DNA from: a virus
Virus record (IMG/VR): IMGVR_UViG_3300027747_000892
Span: 1-42,348 of that record
Reading direction: 5' to 3' (one strand)
DNA: 42,348 nt
Made by a program: the position numbers and the translations under genes. Shown one piece after another: positions 34,571 through 42,194 of the stretch. Within the stretch, counting starts at the first letter, position 1. Each line of letters starts with the position of its first letter. The notes under the pieces are model-generated. The model had not been told where the DNA came from. It made no database searches and worked only from the letters and a program-made list of their open reading frames with translations.

Positions 34571-35038
34571 ATGGATAAGTTAGATAGAATTATTAAAAGA
34601 ATTTTAAAAGAAAGTAACGATAAAGAATCTTCAAGGTATATGTTCTTTTCAAATTTAGAACAAATGAGAAGACAATGTGATATATTATTAGATTTTGACC
34701 AATCTATGATTGAGGACATTTTAGAAAATGGTCACGATTGGGCTCAGGATCACATTGCAGAAGCCAAAAACAATATGGATCAAGTTTTTGATTTTTTAAT
34801 GAATGAATCAAAAAAAGATGGTATGGAACTCTCTATGAATATTGACGATAGAGATATGGTTATGATGGAAGGTAGAAAAAAAACAGGAACAAAGTTATGT
34901 GCTAGAGGAAAGGCATCGGCTAAAGCAAAATATGACGTGTACCCCTCAGCTTATAGTAATGGCCACGCTGTTCAAGTATGTAAAGGTAAAATAAAAGGAC
35001 TTGATGGTAAAAAAAGGTGTTCCCCCCCTTTCTGTTAA
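34571..35038 (+). CDS. Candidate internal head protein with DUF5872-like C-terminus
   Basis: A 155-residue protein. The N-terminus MDKLDRIIKRILKE is a short amphipathic helix ending in an ILKE tetrapeptide, like the T4 capsid-targeting peptide cleaved by gp21. The middle is helical and acidic. The last 55 residues are basic, with TKLCARGKASAKAKYDVYPSAY, VQVCKGK and KKRCSPPFC, resembling the DUF5872-type module of phage and large-virus proteins. Possibly a packaged DNA-associated protein. A terminator follows. Confidence 0.65.
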   Translation: MDKLDRIIKRILKESNDKESSRYMFFSNLEQMRRQCDILLDFDQSMIEDILENGHDWAQDHIAEAKNNMDQVFDFLMNESKKDGMELSMNIDDRDMVMMEGRKKTGTKLCARGKASAKAKYDVYPSAYSNGHAVQVCKGKIKGLDGKKRCSPPFC

Positions 35039-35044
35039 AAAATT

Positions 35045-35070
35045 AAAAAGAGGAATTAATTCCTCTTTTT
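35045..35070 (+). terminator. Palindromic terminator
   Basis: AAAGAGGAATT followed directly by AATTCCTCTTT is a perfect palindrome flanked by A and T runs, so it can stop transcription in either direction. It closes the structural series that ends at 35038. Confidence 0.85.
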
Positions 35071-35091
35071 TTAGTTTTTAATGTTTTCCCA

Positions 35092-35099
35092 TATATTTA
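35092..35099 (+). promoter_or_regulatory. Candidate promoter (-7 TATATTTA) of the HNH gene
   Basis: TATATTTA, one base from the Bacteroidetes -7 consensus TAnnTTTG, ending 5 nt before the chosen ATG at 35105. No clear -33 TTG was seen, so it is a weak call. Confidence 0.3.
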
Positions 35100-35104
35100 C
35101 ATGT

Positions 35105-35587
35105 ATGGAAAAACAATGTAGTAAATGTAAAATGTTAAAACCTGAATCAGATTTTTATATTTCACAAAGAGGAAATAGATGTAAAGAATGTATCTTAAAA
35201 GTTACTAGAGAACATAAAAGAAGATATAGACTAAATCCTGAATTTAAAAAAACTGAAAGTTTAAAACAAAAAGAAAGAAGAGTTAGACTATGGCAAAACA
35301 CGTTAATTCACGATTCTAAAAGAAATAAAGAACATACTTTATCAGTTGATGATGTTAATGAAATGTTTGATAACCAAAATGGTTTATGTTATTGGTTTAA
35401 AATACCACTCATACCCTCTGATAAAACAAAACATCCCCAACAACCGTCGTTAGATAGGTTAGATAGAAATAAAGGATATACCAAAGATAACGTTGTTTTA
35501 TGTTGTTACTCTGCAAATATTGGTAGAAATGAAAATGATCAAGAAACTTGGGAAAATTTTTTAAATATATTGTTTAATAAAAAATAG
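35105..35587 (+). CDS. HNH-like endonuclease with N-terminal zinc ribbon (free-standing)
   Basis: About 160 residues from the ATG at 35105 (MEKQCSKCKMLKPESDFY); an ATG at 35081 also exists. N-terminal CSKC and CKEC form a zinc ribbon. GLCYWFKIPLIP, PSLDRLDRNKGYTKDNVVLCC and the final N are the core of the HNH-related family in which the central His position reads SLDRxD. Such free-standing genes act as homing endonucleases and move between phage genomes. It lies between a terminator and a host-type promoter, as expected of an inserted unit. Confidence 0.75.
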   Translation: MEKQCSKCKMLKPESDFYISQRGNRCKECILKVTREHKRRYRLNPEFKKTESLKQKERRVRLWQNTLIHDSKRNKEHTLSVDDVNEMFDNQNGLCYWFKIPLIPSDKTKHPQQPSLDRLDRNKGYTKDNVVLCCYSANIGRNENDQETWENFLNILFNKK

Positions 35588-35600
35588 TTTCATATATTTG
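35570..35600 (+). promoter_or_regulatory. Bacteroidetes-type host promoter
   Basis: TTG at 35570-35572 and TATATTTG at 35593-35600 with 20 nt between them match the -33 TTG and -7 TAnnTTTG consensus used by the main sigma factor of Bacteroidetes. The -33 part lies in the end of the HNH gene. It should drive the gene at 35621 early in infection. Confidence 0.6.
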
Positions 35601-35620
35601 TAGAACAATAAAACAAACGT

Positions 35621-36046
35621 ATGAAAAAATTATTCAACAGGTTCTACAAACGATTTAAAGTCAAAATGGCTCGATACATGAGAAACAATATGAAAACTTA
35701 TGAAGAAGTTGAGCCGCATGAAAAAACTGGATTTAAAATTTGTATTAAATTAATATCGGATAAAGATTCTGATTTTATGATCGCTCCGATGTCTCAAAAA
35801 AGATTTATTGTTAATGAAAAATTGAACATTTTTATAATCATTGATTATGGACGTGTTGAGATAACAAATCATATTTTTCATTACGATGTTAAATTAAGTA
35901 TTCGTGATTATGAAAGATTAATATATATCTATGACACAGAAACCGAAAAAAGAAGGGTAAACACCGAGAAAGAAGTAAAATCAAATATTAAAAATTCTCT
36001 TGAGACGGTGTTAGAAAGACTAACAGAAAATATTAATAAAAAATAA
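35621..36046 (+). CDS. Small basic protein of unknown function, host-type promoter
   Basis: A 141-residue protein with a strongly basic start (MKKLFNRFYKRFKVKMARYMR) and a beta-rich middle (NIFIIIDYGRVEITNHIFHYDV), then a Lys/Glu helix. No family is recognised. With a host-type promoter it may be expressed early. Its stop codon directly abuts the stop codon of the opposing gene. Confidence 0.65.
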   Translation: MKKLFNRFYKRFKVKMARYMRNNMKTYEEVEPHEKTGFKICIKLISDKDSDFMIAPMSQKRFIVNEKLNIFIIIDYGRVEITNHIFHYDVKLSIRDYERLIYIYDTETEKRRVNTEKEVKSNIKNSLETVLERLTENINKK

Positions 36047-36055
36047 TTATTTTTT
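36038..36055. terminator. AT palindrome at back-to-back stop codons (possible weak bidirectional terminator)
   Basis: AAAAAATAATTATTTTTT is a perfect palindrome; its centre TAATTA contains both stop codons (36044-36046 plus, 36047-36049 minus). It lacks G-C pairs, so termination would be weak. Confidence 0.4.
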
Positions 36056-36763
36056 TCTTGGTTTGTAACTTGTCATTACAGGTTTTTGACCTTTTCCTGT
36101 TTGAGTATCTTTCTTTTCAGCACTTCTTTTTTGTTGACAAGCAGATCTTTTTTGTGAATCACTCATCTTAGATGCAACACCTGAAGCACGACATTTAGGA
36201 TAAGCACCCTTACTTGTATCCGTTCTACCACAAGGGGGGTGTTTTCCGTCGACTTTACGACAAATGTTAACCCATGGCCCTTTTGGTTGAGAAGATCCTT
36301 TAGGTTTCTTCTTTGTCCCAAACCAAACGGCTAAATCTTCATTTAAAACACCTTTATCGGCAACTTCAACCCACTCATTAAATGGAACTTTTTCAGTATA
36401 AGGTTCCATCCTTTCTTTAAAGGATGCTTCTTTACTATTTTCAAAGTATTGATTGATAATATTTCCATCATCATCAGAAAATGTTGAATATGGGTTATGT
36501 TTAATATAATCTTGTATTTTAGCGGCAGTTCTTTCTAATTCACGAATTTGATTTCGTCTTAAATCCCAACTTTGATCATAACTATCATATTGGACTAATG
36601 GACTTTTATATTTTGAAACCGCCTGTGTAAACGGTTGTAAAGACTCTCCTGACCAAGGTCTTAATCCTGGTTGAATTGGAGCGATATAACTTCCCCTCCC
36701 ACCACTACTGTCGCCAGATGCTTCTCTAATTACTTTTCTAATGATTTGATTTAATCTGTTCAT
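36047..36763 (-). CDS. Candidate internal head protein with Cys/Lys-rich DUF5872-like C-terminus
   Basis: 238 residues when started at the ATG at 36763 (MNRLNQIIRKVIREASG); a 40-codon longer reading exists, but it would run across the divergent gene at 36798 and past the promoter element. MNRLNQIIRKVIRE mirrors the N-terminus of the 34571 protein and ends in VIRE, a gp21-type cleavage tetrapeptide. The C-terminal 75 residues (GPWVNICRKVDGKHPPCGR, YPKCRASG, SACQQKRSAEKK) are basic with Cys pairs, a DUF5872-like pattern. Likely a packaged DNA-binding protein; inference. Confidence 0.7.
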   Translation of the reverse strand: MNRLNQIIRKVIREASGDSSGGRGSYIAPIQPGLRPWSGESLQPFTQAVSKYKSPLVQYDSYDQSWDLRRNQIRELERTAAKIQDYIKHNPYSTFSDDDGNIINQYFENSKEASFKERMEPYTEKVPFNEWVEVADKGVLNEDLAVWFGTKKKPKGSSQPKGPWVNICRKVDGKHPPCGRTDTSKGAYPKCRASGVASKMSDSQKRSACQQKRSAEKKDTQTGKGQKPVMTSYKPRKK

Positions 36764-36773
36764 TTTATTATTA

Positions 36774-36784
36774 TTATAAATATC
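36774..36784 (-). promoter_or_regulatory. Candidate late promoter element
   Basis: GATATTTATAA on the minus strand, ending 10 nt before the ATG at 36763. Confidence 0.5.
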
Positions 36785-36797
36785 ATATAATTTAGTT

Positions 36798-37007
36798 ATG
36801 GAAGAAGAAAATAAAAATTTTGGCAATTTATTCAACACAATAGAGTTACTAAATGAAGACCATTTAGAGTTAATTTTAACCACAATGGATAACGAACACT
36901 CTCTATACTATTTAATTGAAGCCGTTAAATCCGCACATAGAAAAGGAGCTTTTTCTATTGGAGAAACCGAAGTGATTTCAAAATCAATTAGAACTTTATT
37001 AAAGTAA
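36798..37007 (+). CDS. Small acidic protein of unknown function
   Basis: A 69-residue protein divergent from the 36763 gene, separated by 34 nt. Helical composition with AHRKGAFSIGETEVISKSIRTLL at the end, which looks like a conserved helix pair. Codon use is typical of neighbours, and the free start region supports it. Function unknown. Confidence 0.55.
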   Translation: MEEENKNFGNLFNTIELLNEDHLELILTTMDNEHSLYYLIEAVKSAHRKGAFSIGETEVISKSIRTLLK

Positions 37008-37035
37008 ACCAAAAAATCAACTATTAAAATTAATA

Positions 37036-37066
37036 TATAAAAAAAGGGACAATTTCTTGTCCCTTT
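37036..37066 (-). terminator. Terminator after the major capsid gene
   Basis: On the minus strand AAAGGGACAA pairs with TTGTCCCTTT across a 4-base loop, followed by a T run. It is 23 nt past the capsid stop codon. Confidence 0.85.
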
Positions 37067-37088
37067 AATGTTATTTTTAAGATTTTGA

Positions 37089-39002
37089 TTATCTCAATTC
37101 TCTTAAGTCGAATGTTCTAACACCATCTACGGTAATTCTTCCGTAAAATCTGTTGTTCACCATCTTCTTCGCGTATCTGGTCATAATACCTTTGATTGGC
37201 GTGAAGTTGAATGGGTTATACATTGTAGGTGTCAATTGTAGAGGTACATACGGTGCGTAGATGTAACCTGTGTCTAACAATGATGTTCCTTTGTGTCCAA
37301 TCAAAACTTGGTTTGCTGGGAAGTAAGGATCACGATAAACTTGGTAACGTCCAGACAATGTACCAACTCTTTCAATACCCATGTTGTATTGGTCTTGATC
37401 AGGAGCCGCGTTAGATACGTGGAAGTATTCTAAATCGTCAAAGATAGCAGAAACCTCAGAAGAAACAACGATCCAGTTAGCACCACCTCTCAAAGTAGAT
37501 TTGTGGATTTGTGCTGACAATTGGTTAATTGCTGTAATCAAAGTTTGGTTCCAGTCTTTTTGAGTGTAAGATGTAGTAGCGTTAATTCTTCTCCATCCGT
37601 TGTAGTCCCAACGTAATTGCCATGCTGCACCTTTACGTAGGTCACGTAAGATCTCACGGTCAATTTCAGCAGCAACTTGTTCTGACAACAACGCTGTCAA
37701 TTCAGCTTCAGCATCGATGTTATGGAATGCAGCAACGTCTTGTGCTAATTCAGGAGACCATTGTGCTCTTAGTTTTCTTTCTGTAACAGATACAGTTACT
37801 GACTCAAGGTCAAAAGAAACCTCACCAATTTGATCTTCAAATTCCATTTCAGCATATCTTCTATACCAAGCCAAGAATGAACCACCAGAAGTACCTGAAT
37901 AGATAGTAGTTCCTGTGTAACCATCTAATGATGTTGCGTCACAATCAGCACATACTGGACAAGATAAATCTACTTCAAGATAGATACATCCGTCTTGAGA
38001 ACAAATATTGTTGTAGTTACCACCATCACCAGTATTAGTACCAGTTGCATTACCACTGTTTCCAAATACAGTTGACGTGTTAGTACTTGTAGGTGTAACA
38101 ATTCCTTGTCCGTAAATTTGAGTTACAACTCTAAACAATAGAGGAACAAATACAGTTTGACCGTTATAAGTACTTGTAAACACATTACAAGGTGTAGTTG
38201 CTGCAGAAATTACTGAAGTTCCATAGATTCTTAAATCAGAAAGGAAAGATTCAGTATCCATTTCATTTCCATCAGGACCAATAAGTTTTCCTGTACCAGC
38301 GTTAGCAAAACCACAAAGTTTCATAATAACTTTTCTTGTGTTACCAGAGTAAGTATCTAATGAGGTATTAACAAGTGAAGAACCTGCCCATGCTTGAACA
38401 GTAGTGTTTGCTGTAACAGCAGTCCACTTACCTTTAGAGTAATCAAACAATCCTGGAGGATCTAAAGAAGCTTCATTTCCTTCATAGAACAAGTCATACA
38501 AGTCTTTTTTGTAAGGATAGTTAGGTGCAGTTCCACCTGGATAACCTGAGTTAACGTCAGTTGGTCCGTTAGGTGATCCTATTGGTGCGTAGTGTTGACC
38601 ACCAGCAGTTCCAACTCCTGTTTGAGGATATGCGTTTGCCAATTCAGAAGATGCGTTTGAATATCCTTGTATTCTTGGTACAAAGAAGAACAATTTACCG
38701 ATAGGTAAGTTCATTGCTTGTACAGATACGATGTCGTTAGCCAACAATTTAGAGAATACACGTCTTACGATTGGGAAAACAACTGTTTCAAATGCTCCGT
38801 TAGAAGAACCATCTGAAGTTGCTTCGTTAATCAAGAAAGATGCTTGGTTCTCATATAATTGAGCTACGTTTTCTTTTAGGTGGCCTTTAAGACCTTCAAG
38901 GAACCCTAATTTGTCCCATTTGTTAATTGTGTCTTCTTTGATAACTTTAAGGTGTTTTAACCCGATGTTACCTACAAGACCTGATTCTAATAATGCTCCC
39001 AT
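37089..39002 (-). CDS. Major capsid protein, T4 gp23-like
   Basis: A 637-residue protein that forms the head shell. Matches to T4 gp23: PIVRRVFSKLLANDIVSVQAMN at about 77-98, then VSFDLESVTVSVTERKLRAQ and SPELAQDVAAFHNIDAEAEL around 395-436. FLINE at 56-60 followed by A is in the same place as the T4 cleavage site FLTE/A, so the first 60 residues are probably removed by the prohead protease. T4 gp23 has 521 residues; the extra length includes residues about 300-375, with Cys334, 339, 348, 351 and 354. GC content is visibly higher than the neighbours, as expected of a highly expressed gene. Confidence 0.95.
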   Translation of the reverse strand: MGALLESGLVGNIGLKHLKVIKEDTINKWDKLGFLEGLKGHLKENVAQLYENQASFLINEATSDGSSNGAFETVVFPIVRRVFSKLLANDIVSVQAMNLPIGKLFFFVPRIQGYSNASSELANAYPQTGVGTAGGQHYAPIGSPNGPTDVNSGYPGGTAPNYPYKKDLYDLFYEGNEASLDPPGLFDYSKGKWTAVTANTTVQAWAGSSLVNTSLDTYSGNTRKVIMKLCGFANAGTGKLIGPDGNEMDTESFLSDLRIYGTSVISAATTPCNVFTSTYNGQTVFVPLLFRVVTQIYGQGIVTPTSTNTSTVFGNSGNATGTNTGDGGNYNNICSQDGCIYLEVDLSCPVCADCDATSLDGYTGTTIYSGTSGGSFLAWYRRYAEMEFEDQIGEVSFDLESVTVSVTERKLRAQWSPELAQDVAAFHNIDAEAELTALLSEQVAAEIDREILRDLRKGAAWQLRWDYNGWRRINATTSYTQKDWNQTLITAINQLSAQIHKSTLRGGANWIVVSSEVSAIFDDLEYFHVSNAAPDQDQYNMGIERVGTLSGRYQVYRDPYFPANQVLIGHKGTSLLDTGYIYAPYVPLQLTPTMYNPFNFTPIKGIMTRYAKKMVNNRFYGRITVDGVRTFDLRELR

Positions 39003-39028
39003 TTTTTTTGGTTTTTATTATTTATTGT

Positions 39029-40573
39029 TTATTTTATTTTTGTCATCAAATCCTTCATTCTTAAGAATTGTGGATTTTCGTAAGTTTTTGATTCAATTAA
39101 ATTTGCTGATGACCCTGTTGAAACAGATTTATTCACAGTTCTTTCAATTGATTCGTTTATTGAGTTTTCTTTACTTACACCATTTCCTAATTCATTTTTA
39201 ATGGCTCTGTATAGATTTTTCGATTCTTTCAAAGATTCAACATTATCAAATCTTCTTAAGATGTTTATTTTTTCTTGTTTTGTGGTTGAATGTTCAGTAA
39301 ACAATCTTGTAGAATAAGCCAAGTTAGAATTAAAAACTGCAACTTCATTCAATTTCGTTCTAAACACATCAAGAGCTTTTCTGTATTCTTCATTTTTCTC
39401 TCTTAACGAGTTTACTTCATTAGATTCCGAAATTTTAAATGGATTGTATTCATAATTTCTGTTGTTTGTTCTTGCCTTTCTTAAACCACGGCTACCATTT
39501 TTAGATCCATTACCATAAGTTCTTGACGCTTCTTTGGTCTCAACTTTTTTCATAGATCCTTTTTTCATGTTTTCGCCTTCTTTATATTCGAATTTGGCTT
39601 TTCCTGTTCCCATCGCTTTAGTTCCTTTTCCAAAAGCTTCTTTTCTTTTGGAGTTAAAACCTCCATTCATATTAGGTTTTTTGTCGTAACTAAACTTAGG
39701 ACCTTTTCCAATACCAACACCTTTAGTTTTAATGGCTTTTTTAACGGATTCCATAACTGAGTCAAAATCTTCATCATCCATTTCCATCATTTCCATATCA
39801 TCCATTTCCATCATTTCCATATCATCCATTTCCATCATTTCCATATCATCCATTTCCATATCATCCATTTCCATGTCGTCCATTTCCATCATTTCCATGT
39901 CGTCCATTTCAAGTTCATATATAGTTTCTTCTTCACCAAGACCTAAACCACCTGTGATTGCTCCCATTGCAGCTCCGCCCCAATTAAATTCAGAAACTTC
40001 AGAACCCATTTCATCATCCATTTCGATCTCATAGAGTGTTTCGTTATCAAAACCTTCCATAAACTCATCATCCATTTCCATCATTGAATCTTCTTCTGAT
40101 TCACCCAAATGGATCATGTATTCGTTATCTCCATCAGTAAAATGAATATTTTCACCTTCTTTTTTCACAACGATTCCGTCTTGATCACCCATAGCTTTAA
40201 AAACTCTTAAAACTTCCGCATCTGACGCTCCCGTCATATCGATAGTTTCTTCCTCATCTTCCATATCGTCAGAACCCATTTCATCATCCATTTCCATTTC
40301 ATCATCCATTTCCATGTCCTCATCGTCCATTTCCATTTCATCTTCCATTTCCATGTCGTCATCCATGTTTTCGTCCTCAACTTCAGTTTCAGTGTCAAGT
40401 TCATCTGTGTCAACCTCTTCTTCATCTTGTTCTCTAAGAGATTCTTTTACTAGTTGTCTGATTTCTTCACTCATCGTAGAATGAAGTATTCCTTTTGCAT
40501 TTTCTTGTAGAGTCTCCTCCAAATTCTTGATTTGGAAAAGAGCGTCTTCTACTACATTTTTGTTGTTTGTCAT
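39029..40573 (-). CDS. Prohead scaffold (core) protein, T4 gp22-like
   Basis: A 514-residue, very acidic protein directly before the capsid gene, as gp22 is in T4. Acidic repeats of the MEMDD type occur at about 64-104 and 221-268. The C-terminal third (KNEEYRKALDVFRTKLNEVAVFNSNL, then INILRRFDNVESLKE) is helical and resembles the conserved end of T4-like core proteins. T4 gp22 has only 269 residues. The core forms inside the prohead and is degraded by gp21. A glycine- and lysine-rich middle (about 275-375) is unusual. Confidence 0.82.
   Translation of the reverse strand: MTNNKNVVEDALFQIKNLEETLQENAKGILHSTMSEEIRQLVKESLREQDEEEVDTDELDTETEVEDENMDDDMEMEDEMEMDDEDMEMDDEMEMDDEMGSDDMEDEEETIDMTGASDAEVLRVFKAMGDQDGIVVKKEGENIHFTDGDNEYMIHLGESEEDSMMEMDDEFMEGFDNETLYEIEMDDEMGSEVSEFNWGGAAMGAITGGLGLGEEETIYELEMDDMEMMEMDDMEMDDMEMDDMEMMEMDDMEMMEMDDMEMMEMDDEDFDSVMESVKKAIKTKGVGIGKGPKFSYDKKPNMNGGFNSKRKEAFGKGTKAMGTGKAKFEYKEGENMKKGSMKKVETKEASRTYGNGSKNGSRGLRKARTNNRNYEYNPFKISESNEVNSLREKNEEYRKALDVFRTKLNEVAVFNSNLAYSTRLFTEHSTTKQEKINILRRFDNVESLKESKNLYRAIKNELGNGVSKENSINESIERTVNKSVSTGSSANLIESKTYENPQFLRMKDLMTKIK
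39770..39909 (-). repeat. 24-base repeats coding for acidic Met-rich units
   Basis: Tandem copies of about 24 bases (plus strand TTTCCATCATTTCCATATCA plus TCCA) encode repeated DDMEMMEM units in the scaffold. At least three near-identical copies are followed by shortened variants. The regular unit and few mismatches suggest recent expansion. Confidence 0.8.
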
Positions 40574-40594
40574 ACTTTTTATAAAATATTTTTC

Positions 40595-40605
40595 TAATAA
40601 ATATC
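40595..40605 (-). promoter_or_regulatory. Candidate late promoter element of the scaffold-capsid unit
   Basis: GATATTTATTA on the minus strand, ending 21 nt before the ATG at 40573, between that gene and the terminator at 40639-40678. Confidence 0.5.
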
Positions 40606-40638
40606 ATCAAAAAGTAAAAAATTGTTTTTTTGACACAA

Positions 40639-40678
40639 TAAAACAAAAAAAAAGGGAAAAGACTATTGTCTCTTCCCA
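40639..40678 (-). terminator. Terminator between the 40705 gene and the scaffold gene
   Basis: On the minus strand GGGAAGAGAC pairs with GTCTTTTCCC (one G-T) around an AATA loop, followed by nine T. It separates gp21-type protease transcripts from the strongly expressed scaffold-capsid unit. Confidence 0.88.
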
Positions 40679-40704
40679 ATTTTTAAACTAAATTAAATGA
40701 TTTT

Positions 40705-40917
40705 TTATGATTCAATAACCTCATCAATTTTACTTTCAGAAATTGAAGTGATTCTCCAATCCATCGTGTAATTTTCATAAACTTTGGTTACTTTGGCCTC
40801 AACATCGGTAGGTGAGTATCCTCTAACCAATTTTTCTTCTCTCATTTTTTTAACTTTTCCAGTTTCAGTATCAACCATATCGGTTGTAATCTTTGCGATA
40901 AAATATTTTTCGTCCAT
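40705..40917 (-). CDS. Small DUF4494-like protein
   Basis: A 70-residue protein between the protease and scaffold genes, 6 nt after the protease stop codon. YFIAKITTDMVDTETGK, then EEKLVRGYSPTDVEAKV and DWRITSISESKIDEV follow the layout of DUF4494, a small domain seen mainly in Bacteroidetes. T4 has small head genes (67, 68) in this region too, but no similarity was seen. Function unknown. Confidence 0.6.
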   Translation of the reverse strand: MDEKYFIAKITTDMVDTETGKVKKMREEKLVRGYSPTDVEAKVTKVYENYTMDWRITSISESKIDEVIES

Positions 40918-40923
40918 AATTTA

Positions 40924-41652
40924 TTATTTATTCAAATAATCGGACAATCTATTCATTAAGTCAAGCGATTTTGATCCTGTTTCACCAATTTGTCTTTCGG
41001 CGTTAATTCTTTTTTCTTCGTCAAGATTTTCTTCAAAGTTTAATCTTTCTTTTGGGTCACTAAAAAGATATGCTCCTGGCGTTGATGGTGAAGATACTAA
41101 GTCAAAACAGATTAATTCAAAATCATCTTGAACCTCATTTTGTTCTCCAACCTTTTTAAGTGATCCCACACCACGAGAAGATATACCCAACGTTACACCT
41201 TGTCTTAAATAGTTTGCTGCCAAATCACCTTTGGTTGATACAATACCTCTTTCGTGAAAACCTGGACTTGTTAATAATTTTAACTTACCTAAAAGAACTG
41301 GACCTTCCCACCATATTTCGGTAATAAGATGAGAAACTCTATCAAGGTCGATTAAAGATGATTCAGGGTGATTCAACTCAGAAAGAGAAGTTCCTTTATC
41401 AATTATTTTTTTATAATTCTCAGATTCTCTTTTAAGAATTTTTTCGGGATATATTCTTCCGTTTCTATTTGGGGTGTTATATTTTTGAAGAACCGCATAA
41501 AACTCAAATGGTTTTGAATGATCCAACATATTTTTACTTTCTCTAATCATTTGAAGATTTCTTCTTTCGTTTGGATCGATATATCCAGCGTCATATTCAA
41601 CAAGAATTCCTTTTCCTGATTCTCTTGGTCCTAAAATTTTATAATTTTCCAT
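40924..41652 (-). CDS. Prohead core protease, T4 gp21-like
   Basis: A 242-residue serine protease that matures the prohead by cutting scaffold and capsid precursors after [LI]xxE. Conserved blocks: NTPNRNGRIYP (59-69), LSELNHPE with His95, HLITEIWWEGPVLLGK (108-123) and GISSRGVGSLKK with the Ser at 158/159. FDLVSSPSTPGAYL follows as in the family. The length matches T4 gp21. A late-type element lies 13 nt upstream. Confidence 0.93.
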   Translation of the reverse strand: MENYKILGPRESGKGILVEYDAGYIDPNERRNLQMIRESKNMLDHSKPFEFYAVLQKYNTPNRNGRIYPEKILKRESENYKKIIDKGTSLSELNHPESSLIDLDRVSHLITEIWWEGPVLLGKLKLLTSPGFHERGIVSTKGDLAANYLRQGVTLGISSRGVGSLKKVGEQNEVQDDFELICFDLVSSPSTPGAYLFSDPKERLNFEENLDEEKRINAERQIGETGSKSLDLMNRLSDYLNK

Positions 41653-41665
41653 TAAGTATTTTTAT

Positions 41666-41676
41666 ATATAAATATT
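41666..41676 (-). promoter_or_regulatory. Candidate late promoter element of the protease gene
   Basis: AATATTTATAT on the minus strand, ending 13 nt before the ATG at 41652; it overlaps the last codons of the upstream gene. Confidence 0.45.
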
Positions 41677-42142
41677 AAATAGTTTCAATTTCTTTTTTTA
41701 TTGGTTTTTGATTACCATTTTTTGTTAGATAACATTTGAAATATTTGTTTTTTGCCAACACATCACCATATACATTTTTGATTAAACTTTTTACATATTT
41801 TTTTAATTTTGGTGATTTGAAATCCATAGATTCTAATAAAAATAGATTAATTTCTAAATTCATAAAAGATTTCTTTTTTGGTTGAAGTCCGCTTGTTCTA
41901 AGATCTAGATCAACTATAAATTTTGTGTCGAATACTTCTTTGTTTATTTTATCTAAAACTGTGTGTTTGACTGATCTTGACATATTTAACACAACTCGAT
42001 TCCAATTTTCTACCTCGTCTTTTGGTTCAACCCATGTTTGTATGTTTATAAAAATCGATTTTAGATTTTGAGAGTCTATTGTCCCATAATTAGATTTAAA
42101 TGTTCGGTAACCAGTTAATTTGGTAGTTTTTCCTTTTTTCAT
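41675..42142 (-). CDS. Unknown protein at the start of the head cassette
   Basis: A 155-residue protein preceding the protease. Segments such as LKSIFINIQTWVEP, VLNMSRSVKHTVLDKI and FIVDLDLRTSGLQ look like a mixed alpha-beta fold; no family is recognised. In T4 the small core proteins gp67 and gp68 lie upstream of gp21, so a head-assembly role is a guess from position. Confidence 0.6.
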   Translation of the reverse strand: MKKGKTTKLTGYRTFKSNYGTIDSQNLKSIFINIQTWVEPKDEVENWNRVVLNMSRSVKHTVLDKINKEVFDTKFIVDLDLRTSGLQPKKKSFMNLEINLFLLESMDFKSPKLKKYVKSLIKNVYGDVLAKNKYFKCYLTKNGNQKPIKKEIETI

Positions 42143-42194
42143 ATATTTTTTCCATATGCTAATTGTTTATTTTGTTATAATTGTAATCAATTAT

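Noticed and set aside
36764-36883. 40-residue N-terminal extension of the 36047-36763 protein
   Set aside because: It would cross the TATTTATAA element and the divergent gene at 36798, and the shorter form matches the helix of the 34571 protein.
39732-40034. Plus-strand Ser/Ile-rich ORF opposite the scaffold
   Set aside because: It is the complement of the MEMDD repeats and has no start context or neighbours on that strand.
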